Below, piece after piece: positions 33,964-41,413 of a DNA stretch of 42,467 bases (its first letter is position 1; each line of letters starts with the position of its first letter). The notes below the pieces were generated by a model. The model did not search any database, was not told the origin of the DNA, and saw nothing but the letters and a program-made list of their open reading frames with translations. The position numbers were made by a program, and so were the translations under genes. Origin of the DNA: Streptacidiphilus neutrinimicus (GTDB lineage: Bacteria; Actinomycetota; Actinomycetes; Streptomycetales; Streptomycetaceae); assembly GCF_000787815.1 (NCBI RefSeq), contig NZ_BBPO01000048.1:1-42467 (forward strand). The letters are read 5' to 3'.

Positions 33964-34245
33964 GTGGGCAGGTTGGGGCGAAATCTCGCCAAGTACTGCT
34001 TCTATCCGGTGTTGCGGGCCCTGGCCGTCTACGGGCAGTGCCAGGTAGGGGTCTTCCATCCTGACGTCAACCCGACGGAGCTGGCCCGCCAGCTGCGCCC
34101 GGCGGACGACCGGATGCCGTTCGTGCCCGCCACGTTCCTGGGGTTCTCCGGACCGCCGCTGGGGCACCCGGAGCGGCTCACCGCCGGGATCGGGCTCTCC
34201 TCCTACGAGCGCGAGGTGCTGCGGCAGCTGGACCTCAGCGGCTGA
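33964..34245 (+). CDS. DUF6059-like small protein
   Basis: GTG 33964 is chosen because GGAGG (33951-33955) is eight bases upstream; a GTG 21 bases earlier lacks a site. The 93-aa product starts VGRLGRNLAKYCFYPVLRALAVYG and ends GHPERLTAGIGLSSYEREVLRQL, matching the DUF6059 pattern of small proteins found beside SARP/AfsR-type regulators in Streptomyces. It has a basic amphipathic start and one hydrophobic stretch. Function is unknown. It precedes the first SARP gene. Confidence 0.7.
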   Translation: MGRLGRNLAKYCFYPVLRALAVYGQCQVGVFHPDVNPTELARQLRPADDRMPFVPATFLGFSGPPLGHPERLTAGIGLSSYEREVLRQLDLSG

Positions 34246-34252
34246 TCAGCGG
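34235..34252 (+). promoter_or_regulatory. Exact 11-bp-spaced direct repeat before the first SARP gene
   Basis: TCAGCGG (34235-34241) and TCAGCGG (34246-34252) are identical heptamers with 11-bp period across the end of the DUF6059-like gene. The sequence is not TCGAG-like, so binding by a SARP is only a possibility. Confidence 0.3.
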
Positions 34253-34401
34253 TCCGGTGCGATTGAGGAAGTCCCCCGCAAGACGTGAAGATCTCACTGT
34301 TCCCGGCAGCCGCGCCTTTGGCACTCTGGTGCCTGGCTCTCTCCGCAGCGACCTCGAAAGGAGAAGGCCGCGGCGCCTACCGTGGAGGGGACGGTGAGGG
34401 C

Positions 34402-35277
34402 ATGGAGATCAAGGTACTTGGCCCGCTCGAGGCGGTCGAAGCGGAAGTCTCGATCGTTCCCACGGCCGGCAAGCCGCGCCAACTGCTGGCACTGCTGGCG
34501 CTGAACGCGCGTCAGATGGTGCCGGTCGTAGCGATGATGGACGAGTTGTGGGGTCCGCGTCCGCCGCGCAGCGCGGCCACGACCCTGCAGACGTACATCT
34601 TCCAACTGCGTCGTTCGCTCTCGGCCGCGATGGTCGGCACGGGACGCGACGCCAAGGAGGTGCTGATCACCCGCAGTGCGGGATACCTGCTCGAGACGCC
34701 GATGGGCGATGTCGACGCCTGCCGGTTCGACGAGTTGACCGTCAGAGGCTACGCGGCCTTCGAGGCGGGAGACCCGGAGGCCGCGTCGCGCCAGCTCGGT
34801 CAGGCGCTGGGCCTCTGGCGAGGCCCGGCGCTGATCGATCTTCCGCGCGGCAGCAGGCTGGAGATCGAGGCGACCCGGCTGGACGAGAGCCGGGTCGCGG
34901 CGTTGGAACGACGCCTCGACGCGGACCTCCAGCTGGGGCGTCACCACGAGATCCTCGGGGAGCTGGCCGGGCTGACCGCCCAGTACCCGTTGCACGAGAA
35001 CCTGCACGCCCAGTTCATGCTGGCGCTCTACCGCTGCGGCATGTCCGCGCGGGCGTTGGAGGTCTTCCGGCGGCTGCGCGCCTCGCTCATCGACGAGTTG
35101 GGCCTGGAGCCCTCCGCGCCGGTGCAGCGGCTGCAGCGGGCCGTGCTGTCCTCCGATCCGATGCTCGACCCGGTCCACCCGCTGCGCCCGCGGACGCCGG
35201 GCCTGGGCGCGGACCGCAGGCAGGCCCTGGAGGGCCCGGGCCGGGCCATGGCCCCGAGGGCGGGGAGCCGCGGCTGA
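34402..35277 (+). CDS. SARP-family transcriptional activator (first)
   Basis: A 291-aa regulator with an OmpR-type winged helix at about residues 1-95 (MEIKVLGPLEAVEAEVSIVP, GKPRQLLALLALNARQMV, TLQTYIFQLRRSL) and a bacterial transcriptional activator (BTAD) domain at about 100-250 (ALGLWRGPALIDLP, RHHEILGELAGLTAQYPLHE, AQFMLALYRCGMSARALEVF). This is the small SARP architecture of pathway activators such as ActII-ORF4 and RedD. ATG 34402 is chosen because the fold begins there; an upstream ATG adds 39 non-conserved residues. Confidence 0.93.
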   Translation: MEIKVLGPLEAVEAEVSIVPTAGKPRQLLALLALNARQMVPVVAMMDELWGPRPPRSAATTLQTYIFQLRRSLSAAMVGTGRDAKEVLITRSAGYLLETPMGDVDACRFDELTVRGYAAFEAGDPEAASRQLGQALGLWRGPALIDLPRGSRLEIEATRLDESRVAALERRLDADLQLGRHHEILGELAGLTAQYPLHENLHAQFMLALYRCGMSARALEVFRRLRASLIDELGLEPSAPVQRLQRAVLSSDPMLDPVHPLRPRTPGLGADRRQALEGPGRAMAPRAGSRG

Positions 35278-35339
35278 TCCGCCCGTACATCATCGCTCCG
35301 ACCCGGCCCGCGCCGTCGGCCTCGCTGCCGCGCGCGGGC

Positions 35340-35368
35340 TCAAGAGCATGTCAAGCGTTCCTGCAGGC
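35340..35368 (+). promoter_or_regulatory. Candidate SARP box (three heptamers) before the thioesterase operon
   Basis: TCAAGAG (35340), TCAAGCG (35351) and TGCAGGC (35362) repeat with exact 11-bp spacing. GACGAT at 35377-35382 is eight bases after the last heptamer and resembles a -10. This would drive thioesterase, SARP2, ACP, SchA/CurD and DUF1772 genes. Confidence 0.5.
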
Positions 35369-35437
35369 CCTCTGAGGACGATCGTTCGCACCTGAGGGTT
35401 GTTCAGGGTGTGCGCGACGTGACGAGGGGGTGCGGTC

Positions 35438-36217
35438 ATGGGCGGCTGGTTCGCGGTGGACCCGGGGCCTTCCGGGTCGATGATGCGTCTGTTCTGCTTC
35501 CACCACGCCGGCGCGGGCGCGCTCTCCTTCGCCCGTTGGCAGAATCGTTTCCTCGCGGCGCTCCCCGCGGAGGCGCCGGTGCGCGTGGTGCCCGTGCGGC
35601 TTCCCGGGCGGGAGAGCCGGCTGCGCGAGGAGCGGATCACCTCGCCCGAGCGGCTGCTCGACGAGTTGGAGGCCGTGCTCCTGCCGTACTGCGCCGAGCC
35701 TTACGCGCTCTACGGGCACAGCCTCGGCTCGCTGGTCGCCTACTCGGTCGCCGACCGGCTCCGCGGCCGCGGCCTGCGGCCGCCCGAGCTGCTCGCCGTC
35801 GGCGCCTGCTCCGCGCCCCACCTCGGCATGCCGCTGCTCGACGGCGCCGAGCTCGACGACCGCGCGCTGCACGGCCTGCTCGAGCGCACCGGCGGCGAGA
35901 TGCCGCAGAGCTCCCTCAACCTGAGCTGGTCGCGGACCATGCTCGACATCCTCAGGGACGACCTGCTGTTGGCCCGAGGTCTTCGAGCCGCCGCAGGCAG
36001 GACGTTGGACGTTCCCGTGCTCGCCCTGGCCGGCCAGGCCGACCACGTCGCGCCGGTGGCCCAGGTCGCCGAGTGGAGCGCCTACACGGTCGGGGGCTTC
36101 ACTCTGCGGAGCCTTCCCGGCGACCACTTCTTCGTCCGTGACGAACCGGTCGTGGCGCTGCTCGCGGAACGGCTTCGAGACTGCCTGACCACCGCGACCG
36201 CCGCCCCCCTGGGCTGA
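35438..36217 (+). CDS. Type II thioesterase
   Basis: A 259-aa alpha/beta hydrolase that clears aberrant acyl groups from carrier proteins. The family start LFCFHHAGAGALSFARW, VVPVRLPGRESRLREER and the nucleophile elbow YALYGHSLGSLVAY (Ser95) are all present; Asp202 (GQADHVAP) and His230 (LPGDHFFV) complete the triad. GAGGGGG precedes the ATG. It opens a second operon, 20 bp before the second SARP gene, and may edit carriers of both PKS systems. Confidence 0.93.
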   Translation: MGGWFAVDPGPSGSMMRLFCFHHAGAGALSFARWQNRFLAALPAEAPVRVVPVRLPGRESRLREERITSPERLLDELEAVLLPYCAEPYALYGHSLGSLVAYSVADRLRGRGLRPPELLAVGACSAPHLGMPLLDGAELDDRALHGLLERTGGEMPQSSLNLSWSRTMLDILRDDLLLARGLRAAAGRTLDVPVLALAGQADHVAPVAQVAEWSAYTVGGFTLRSLPGDHFFVRDEPVVALLAERLRDCLTTATAAPLG

Positions 36218-36236
36218 CTCAAGAAGGAGCTCGACG

Positions 36237-37073
36237 ATGGACATTGGTGTGCTCGGGCCCTGCCAGGTCACGCTGGCGGGGGCCTCCGTGGTACCGACAG
36301 CGATCAAGCCGCGGAAGGTGCTGGCGCTGCTGGCGATGTACCCCGACCAGGTGGTGGCCGTCTCCCGGCTGATCGAGGAGCTGTGGGGCGCCAACCCGCC
36401 CCGGAGCGTGCAGACCACGCTGCAGACCTACATCCTGCAGGTGCGCAACCTGATCGGCGCCGCCCTCGCGGCCGACCCCGGGGGCAACCCGGGCTGCGGC
36501 CCCAAGGACATCCTGGTCACCTCCGCCAACGGCTACATGCTGGACACCCAGGGCGGCCTGGTCGACGCCGTCGAGGCCGAGCGGCTGGCCGCCATCGGCC
36601 ACCGGGCCCTCTCGGTCGGCGACCACCAGACCGCCGCCACCCGCTTCCGCCAGGCGCTGGCCCTGTGGCGCGGCCCCGTCCTCGTCGACGTGCAGGTCGG
36701 CCCGCTGCTGGAGGCCGACGTGATCCGGCTGGAGGAGTGCCGTCTGAGCATCCTGAGCCAGCGGATCGAGTCGGACCTGGCCCTCGGCATGCACCACGAG
36801 ATCCTCGGCGAGCTGGCCGGACTGGCCGCCCGCCACACCACCCATGAGCGGCTCCAGGCGCAGTTGATGCTGGCCCTGTACCGGGCTGGACGACGTGGCA
36901 GCGCCCTGGAGACCTACCAGCGGCTCCGGATCACCCTCGGCCGCGAGCTCGGCCTCGACCCGTCCCCGACCCTGCAGGGCCTGCAGCGGGCGATGCTCTC
37001 CGACGATCCCGAGTTGGAGTACGCGGGCGCGGGCACCGGGCCGGGCGCGCTGGCGGTGGGCCGGTCGGGCTGA
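36237..37073 (+). CDS. SARP-family transcriptional activator (second)
   Basis: A 278-aa regulator with the same winged-helix plus BTAD layout as the first SARP. Aligned stretches such as GMHHEILGELAGLAARHTTHE, AQLMLALYRAGRRGSALETY and LGRELGLDPSPTLQGLQRAML show that the two are paralogues. AAGGAG sits eight bases before the ATG. Being inside the thioesterase operon downstream of a candidate SARP box, it could amplify its own expression or be activated by the first SARP. Confidence 0.93.
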   Translation: MDIGVLGPCQVTLAGASVVPTAIKPRKVLALLAMYPDQVVAVSRLIEELWGANPPRSVQTTLQTYILQVRNLIGAALAADPGGNPGCGPKDILVTSANGYMLDTQGGLVDAVEAERLAAIGHRALSVGDHQTAATRFRQALALWRGPVLVDVQVGPLLEADVIRLEECRLSILSQRIESDLALGMHHEILGELAGLAARHTTHERLQAQLMLALYRAGRRGSALETYQRLRITLGRELGLDPSPTLQGLQRAMLSDDPELEYAGAGTGPGALAVGRSG

Positions 37074-37134
37074 GACCTGGTCAGCCCCTCGGCGCCGCAA
37101 GGCACCACTCACCTCACCGAAAGGACCGCACGCG

Positions 37135-37401
37135 ATGGCCATCTATACCGTGCAGGAGCTGACCGCTGCGCTGCGCGAGTGCGCCGGCGACTCCGACACC
37201 TACGACCTGTCCACGGCCGACGACTCCGTCCTCGACGTCACGTTCTTCGAGCTCGGTTACGACTCCCTCGCGGTGCTCCAGGTCACCGGTGTGATCGGGC
37301 GCCAGCTCGGCATCCAGATCGACGACGACGCGGTCGCGCAGGCGGAGACGCCGCGACTGCTGCTGAAGATCATCAACGCCGCCCCGTCGCGCGCCGCCTG
37401 A
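37135..37401 (+). CDS. Type II PKS acyl carrier protein
   Basis: An 88-aa ACP of the aromatic polyketide type. The serine is Ser44 in FFELGYDSLAVLQVTGVIGR. MAIYTVQELTAALRECAG at the start and TPRLLLKIINA at the end match WhiE/Act-type ACPs. AAAGGA precedes the ATG. It is separated from KS-alpha and CLF by about 2.7 kb, an arrangement that splits the minimal PKS between two transcription units. Confidence 0.93.
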   Translation: MAIYTVQELTAALRECAGDSDTYDLSTADDSVLDVTFFELGYDSLAVLQVTGVIGRQLGIQIDDDAVAQAETPRLLLKIINAAPSRAA

Positions 37402-37420
37402 CTCGAAAGGTCGAACGTCC

Positions 37421-37804
37421 ATGCCGTACGCAGCCATCACCTACCGGGTCAAGCCCGGCTTCGAGGACGAGATCGCCGCGATCTTCGCCGGGTTCCAGCG
37501 GGTGGACACGCCCGACCTCCCGTCCCTCCAGGGCGCCGAGGCGCCGGCCGGGCGCCTGCTCGGGACGGGCGTCTTCATCAAGGACGACGTCCTGGTCCGC
37601 GTCATCCACTACGAGGGCGAGTTCGCCGCGGTCGGCCGTCACATGGCCGCGCAGAAGGGCGTCCACACGCTGGAGGAGGAACTGCTCCCCTACCTGGCCG
37701 AGGAGCGCGACACCCGCAGCGACGCGGACTTCGCCGCCTACTTCAGAAACGCGACCATGCGCACCATCGCCCAGCTCACCGTGGACACCCACCCGAACGG
37801 CTGA
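37421..37804 (+). CDS. SchA/CurD-like domain protein (first copy)
   Basis: A 127-aa protein of the SchA/CurD family found in spore-pigment and other type II aromatic PKS clusters. The signature start MPYAAITYRVKPGFEDEIAAIF, then VRVIHYEGEFAAVGRHMAAQKGVH and LLPYLAEERDT, match the family. The molecular role is unsettled; it may be a small alpha-beta-barrel enzyme or folding aid in cyclisation. It lies 19 bp after the ACP gene. A divergent paralogue occurs at 38746-39135. Confidence 0.88.
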   Translation: MPYAAITYRVKPGFEDEIAAIFAGFQRVDTPDLPSLQGAEAPAGRLLGTGVFIKDDVLVRVIHYEGEFAAVGRHMAAQKGVHTLEEELLPYLAEERDTRSDADFAAYFRNATMRTIAQLTVDTHPNG

Positions 37805-37831
37805 CCGGTACGGCCGAGAGAGGAGAGGGCC

Positions 37832-38284
37832 GTGGTCGAGACTCTCAGCGTGCTCGCCGCCGTGGGCACCGGAGTCACCGCGGGCGTGCTGTTCGCCGTC
37901 GCGCTCAGCGTGCTGCCGGCGCTGTTCGCGATGGAGCCGCGCACCTACGTGGAGGCGCACCGGCTGCTGGGGCGCAACTGGGATCCGGTGATGCCCCTGA
38001 CCGTGCTCACCAGCACCGGCCTCAACGTGGCGCTCGCGGTGCTGCGGACCGGGACGGCGCGGGAGCTGTACATCGTGACCGCAGTGCTGCTGCTGGGCGT
38101 CTCGACGGTCTCGCACCTGTGCAACGTGCCCATCAACCGCAGAGTCAAGGCGGTCGCGACCGACGGGGCGTTACCTTCGGACTGGGAGGATCCGCGCCCG
38201 CTGTGGCGACGATGGCACATGCTGCGGACCGGCCTGGCGCTGGCCGCCCTCGTGGCGGGCAGCGGCGCGACAGCCCTGCACTGA
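37832..38284 (+). CDS. DUF1772 (anthrone oxygenase-like) membrane protein
   Basis: A 150-aa protein with four TM helices (about 5-30, 55-75, 82-102, 128-148). GVLFAVALSVLPAL and LCNVPINRRVKAV match the DUF1772 pattern, including the polar NxPxNxxxK segment. Fungal members oxidise anthrones to anthraquinones, so a cofactor-free oxidation of a polyketide ring is plausible. GAGGAGAG precedes the GTG. Codon 114 is a TTA. A hairpin terminator follows. Confidence 0.85.
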   Translation: MVETLSVLAAVGTGVTAGVLFAVALSVLPALFAMEPRTYVEAHRLLGRNWDPVMPLTVLTSTGLNVALAVLRTGTARELYIVTAVLLLGVSTVSHLCNVPINRRVKAVATDGALPSDWEDPRPLWRRWHMLRTGLALAALVAGSGATALH

Positions 38285-38301
38285 CCCTACTGACAGTCCC
38301 C

Positions 38302-38329
38302 GGGCGGGGCTCCCCTCGGAGTCCCGCCC
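38302..38329 (+). terminator. 12-bp hairpin after the DUF1772 gene
   Basis: GGGCGGGGCTCC (38302-38313) pairs with GGAGTCCCGCCC (38318-38329) with one G-T wobble and a four-base loop, followed by TTCT. It ends the thioesterase-to-DUF1772 operon. Confidence 0.75.
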
Positions 38330-38376
38330 TTCTCCGCCTCCGGGCGGACAGCTTCAGTCAGCTAAGGAGACGACCC

Positions 38377-38688
38377 ATGCGATTACGACCACGCCTGCTC
38401 ACCGCGGCGCTGGTGCTGGGCCTGGCCCTGCCCGGGCTCGCGGCCTGTGCCGACGCCAAGGGGTCCTGCGACAAGGGCCAGTGCCGTCTCGACCTGCACG
38501 AGGGTTCGCAACTCTCGCTCGACGGAGCCGACTTCGTGGTCAAGCGGGTCGATGCCGCCTCGATCGTGATCAGTTCGCACGGCTTCAGCTACACCCTGCA
38601 GAAGGGCTTCGACCTCAAGCTGGGCCGGTTCCACCTGAAGCTGGCGGACGTCAGCGACGGCTCGGCCGGCGTGGACGTCGCCAGCTGA
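38377..38688 (+). CDS. Small secreted lipoprotein of unknown function
   Basis: The 103-aa precursor has a signal peptide with two arginines, a hydrophobic core and the lipobox LAAC (Cys at about residue 24). Two further cysteines occur in GSCDKGQCRLDLHEG and could form a disulfide. The rest is predicted to be beta-rich (VVKRVDAASIVISSHGFSYTL). The third codon is TTA. AAGGAGACG precedes the ATG. I do not recognise the family or a link to the polyketide pathway. Confidence 0.75.
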   Translation: MRLRPRLLTAALVLGLALPGLAACADAKGSCDKGQCRLDLHEGSQLSLDGADFVVKRVDAASIVISSHGFSYTLQKGFDLKLGRFHLKLADVSDGSAGVDVAS

Positions 38689-38699
38689 ACGCACCGGAA

Positions 38700-38728
38700 G
38701 AGGCCGGACCCGTCCAGGGTCCGGCCTC
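38700..38728. terminator. Bidirectional hairpin between the lipoprotein and the second SchA/CurD gene
   Basis: GAGGCCGGACCC (38700-38711) and GGGTCCGGCCTC (38717-38728) form a perfect 12-bp stem with a five-base loop between convergent stops. Confidence 0.85.
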
Positions 38729-38745
38729 GCAGCGTTCCGGCGGCG

Positions 38746-39135
38746 TCAGCCGCGCACCGAGATCTGGGTCAGGCAGGGCAGCAGGCTGCGGTTGAAGGTG
38801 GCCACGAAGCCCTCCGGCGTCCCGGTGTCGCGGGGCTTGCTGAGGTAGGGCTTGAGCTTGGCCTCGACCTCCTGGACACCCGGCTGGGCGGCCATGTGCC
38901 AGGCGACCTCCTGCAGGTCGCCCTCGTACTCGATGAAGCGGACCATCGTCGCGTCGCGCAGGAAGACGGCCGTGGACAGGATGCGCGTCGTCGGCGCGGG
39001 CGCGTCGGCGCCCGGCGCGGCGTCCGGCCGGCCCTGCACCGAGGACGAGCCGACCCGCTTGAAGCTGCCGAAGATCTCCGCCAGCTCCTTCTCGAAGCCG
39101 GGCTTGATGTCGTACTGGATCGCCGCGAAGGGCAT
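38746..39135 (-). CDS. SchA/CurD-like domain protein (second copy)
   Basis: A 129-aa paralogue of the gene at 37421: MPFAAIQYDIKPGFEKELAEIF, VRFIEYEGDLQEVAWHMAAQPGV and LKPYLSKPRDT align over the whole length. An Ala/Pro-rich loop (GRPDAAPGADAPAP) is inserted after residue 35. It is transcribed away from the cyclase gene, and the shared 230-bp intergenic region contains a candidate SARP box that is nearly palindromic and could serve both directions. Confidence 0.87.
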   Translation of the reverse strand: MPFAAIQYDIKPGFEKELAEIFGSFKRVGSSSVQGRPDAAPGADAPAPTTRILSTAVFLRDATMVRFIEYEGDLQEVAWHMAAQPGVQEVEAKLKPYLSKPRDTGTPEGFVATFNRSLLPCLTQISVRG

Positions 39136-39284
39136 GCCGTCTCCTCTCCTCGTGGTCGCGGGCGGGCCGGGCCGTCGGCGGGGGGAAGGCCGACGGCCGC
39201 GCGGCCCGCCCGGCGGTCTCCATGCTGGCCCACGCCTTCGCGCCGGACTCGAGCCCGACTGGTCCGCCCGGTGTGCAGCCCATG

Positions 39285-39302
39285 TCGAGCGCCACTCGAG
39301 GG
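39285..39302 (+). promoter_or_regulatory. Candidate SARP box before the cyclase-KS operon
   Basis: TCGAGCG (39285-39291) and TCGAGGG (39296-39302) match the SARP heptamer TCGAG with exact 11-bp spacing. A third TCGAGCC lies at 39249. Because TCGA is palindromic, the minus strand also reads TCGAGTG and TCGACAT at 11 bp, so the divergent SchA/CurD gene could share it. Confidence 0.65.
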
Positions 39303-39364
39303 AGGCGGAGGAGTGTTCGGGCTGCTGCTGTGAAGCACGTCATCGACCCGCAGAGGAGGCGGCG

Positions 39365-39700
39365 GTGCACCGGACACTGATCGTGGCACGGATGGACCCG
39401 AAGAACGCGGATTCGGTCGCGAAGCTGTTCGAGGAGTCGGACGGGACGGATCTGCCGCACCTGATCGGCGTGTCCCGCCGCACCCTGTTCAACTTCCACA
39501 ACCTGTACTTCCACCTGGTCGAGGCCGACCAGGACATCTCGCCGAACCTCTACAAGGCGCGCAGCCACCCGCTGTACGAGCGGATCAACACCGGTCTGAC
39601 CGACTGGATCTCGCCGTACGACCCGAACTGGCAGGAGCCCAAGGACGCCATGGCGACCCCGTTCTACGTGTGGACCAGCGAGCAGGGGAGGATCCAGTGA
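39365..39700 (+). CDS. TcmI-family polyketide cyclase
   Basis: An 111-aa cyclase of the TcmI type, which directs late ring closures in aromatic polyketides. VHRTLIVARMDPKNADSVAKLF, HLIGVSRRTLFNFHNLYFHLVE and HPLYERINTGLTDWISPYDP are the conserved blocks. GTG 39365 has GAGGAGG (39353-39359) five bases upstream and the protein begins at the conserved strand. Its stop overlaps the cupin GTG (GTGA). Confidence 0.93.
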   Translation: MHRTLIVARMDPKNADSVAKLFEESDGTDLPHLIGVSRRTLFNFHNLYFHLVEADQDISPNLYKARSHPLYERINTGLTDWISPYDPNWQEPKDAMATPFYVWTSEQGRIQ

Positions 39701-40137
39701 CCACGCCCGTCTCCGACCCGAGCGTCCTGCGTGTCAACGCCGCCGACGCCACGCCCAACCGCAAGCGCGGCGGTGACATCCGGGTCACCCTGAGCCCCGT
39801 GACCGTCGGCTGCGGCTCCGGCTTCGGCGGTGTGCTGCACCTGGAGGCCGGCGAGTACATCACCCGGCACTACCACCCGTACTCCGAGGAGTTCCTGCAC
39901 GTCATCCAGGGCCAGCTGGAGCTGACCCTGGACGGCAAGCCGCTCGAACTCGGCCCGGAGGACTCGGTGCTGATCCCGATCGGCGTCGACCACCGACTGG
40001 TCAACGTCGGCAAGGTGCGGGCCACCGCCGTCTTCCACCTCTCGCCGCTGGCGCCCCGGCCCGAGCTGGGCCACGTGGACACCGAGGACGTCGTCGACGC
40101 GGGCGCGCCGCAGCCGCAGGTGGGCGATGCCCCATGA
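39697..40137 (+). CDS. Cupin-fold protein of type II PKS clusters (WhiE ORFII-like)
   Basis: A 146-aa single-domain cupin. Metal ligands are suggested by [13 protein letters not shown] (His58, His60, Glu64 or Glu65) and the downstream [11 protein letters not shown] histidine. Homologues sit beside KS-alpha in spore-pigment and pentangular polyphenol clusters and are thought to help cyclisation or oxidation. It is coupled on both sides by four-base overlaps (GTGA with the cyclase, ATGA with KS-alpha). Confidence 0.9.
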   Translation: MTTPVSDPSVLRVNAADATPNRKRGGDIRVTLSPVTVGCGSGFGGVLHLEAGEYITRHYHPYSEEFLHVIQGQLELTLDGKPLELGPEDSVLIPIGVDHRLVNVGKVRATAVFHLSPLAPRPELGHVDTEDVVDAGAPQPQVGDAP

Positions 40138-41411
40138 CCCGTCGTGCCGTCATCACCGGCATAGGGGTGGTCGCTCCCGGCGGACCCGACCGGAAGGCCT
40201 TCTGGGACCTGCTGTCCGCCGGGCGCACCGCGACCCGGCGTATCTCCCTCTTCGACCCGGCCCCGTTCCGCTCCCAGGTGGCCGCCGAGGTCGACTTCGA
40301 CCCGGCGGCCCGGGGGCTGACGGACGCCCAGATCCTGCGGATGGACCGGGCCGCGCAGTTCGCCGTCGTCGGCGCCCGTGAGGCCGTCGAGGACAGCGGC
40401 ATCGAGCTCGGCGCCGTCGAACCCGAGCGGATCGCGGTCAGCATCGGCAGCGCCGTCGGCTGCACCATGGGCCTGGAGCAGGAGTACGTCACCCTGAGCG
40501 ACGGCGGCCGCAACTGGCTCGTCGACCACACCAAGGGCGTGCCGCACCTGTACGGCTACATGGTGCCGAGCACCCTGGCCGTCGAGGTGGCCAGGGACGC
40601 GGGCGCGGAGGGCCCGGTCGCGCTGATCTCGACCGGCTGCACCTCCGGGCTCGACTCCATCGGGCACGCCATGCAGCTGATCGAGGAGGGGTCGGCCGAC
40701 ATCGTGCTCGCGGGCGCGACCGACGCGCCCCTCTCGCCGATCACCTCGGCCTGTTTCGACGCGATCAAGGCCACCACCCCGGACAACCACCGTCCCGAGT
40801 CGGCGTCCCGGCCCTTCGACCGGGACCGCTCCGGCTTCGTCCTGGCCGAGGGCTCGGCGGTGCTGGTGCTGGAGGAGAAGAGCGCGGCCGAGGCGCGCGG
40901 CGCGCACATCTACGCCGAGCTGGTCGGCTTCGCCGGCCGCAGCAACGCCTTCCACATGACGGGCCTGAAGGCCGACGGCCGGGAGATGGCCGAGGCGATC
41001 ACCCGGGCGCTGGCCCAGGCGAAGCTGGACCCGACCGCCGTCGGCTACATCAACGCGCACGGCTCCGGCACCAAGCAGAACGACCGGCACGAGACGGCCG
41101 CGTTCAAGCGCAGCCTGGGCGACCACGCTTACCGGACGCCGGTCAGCTCGATCAAGTCGATGGTCGGCCACTCGCTCGGCGCGATCGGCTCGATCGAGGT
41201 CGCCGCCAGCGCGCTGGCCCTGGAACACCAGGTCGTGCCGCCCACCGCCAACCTGGAGGTCCCCGACGTCGAGTGCGATCTGGACTACGTGCCCAAGACC
41301 GCGCGCGAGCACCGCATGGACGTGGTGCTGAGCGTCGGCAGCGGGTTCGGCGGATTCCAGAGCGCGATGCTGCTCGCCCGTCCGGGCGTCGTCGCCTACG
41401 AGAGGAGCTGA
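40134..41411 (+). CDS. Type II PKS ketosynthase alpha subunit
   Basis: KS-alpha forms a heterodimer with CLF and elongates the poly-beta-keto chain on the ACP. 425 aa. Active Cys169 lies in [20 protein letters not shown] (core [10 protein letters not shown]), His309 in [13 protein letters not shown], and His346 in [12 protein letters not shown]. Length and motifs are standard for aromatic PKS, with the WhiE/pentangular-like neighbours cyclase and cupin directly upstream. Confidence 0.97.
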   Translation: MTRRAVITGIGVVAPGGPDRKAFWDLLSAGRTATRRISLFDPAPFRSQVAAEVDFDPAARGLTDAQILRMDRAAQFAVVGAREAVEDSGIELGAVEPERIAVSIGSAVGCTMGLEQEYVTLSDGGRNWLVDHTKGVPHLYGYMVPSTLAVEVARDAGAEGPVALISTGCTSGLDSIGHAMQLIEEGSADIVLAGATDAPLSPITSACFDAIKATTPDNHRPESASRPFDRDRSGFVLAEGSAVLVLEEKSAAEARGAHIYAELVGFAGRSNAFHMTGLKADGREMAEAITRALAQAKLDPTAVGYINAHGSGTKQNDRHETAAFKRSLGDHAYRTPVSSIKSMVGHSLGAIGSIEVAASALALEHQVVPPTANLEVPDVECDLDYVPKTAREHRMDVVLSVGSGFGGFQSAMLLARPGVVAYERS

Positions 41412-41413
41412 GC

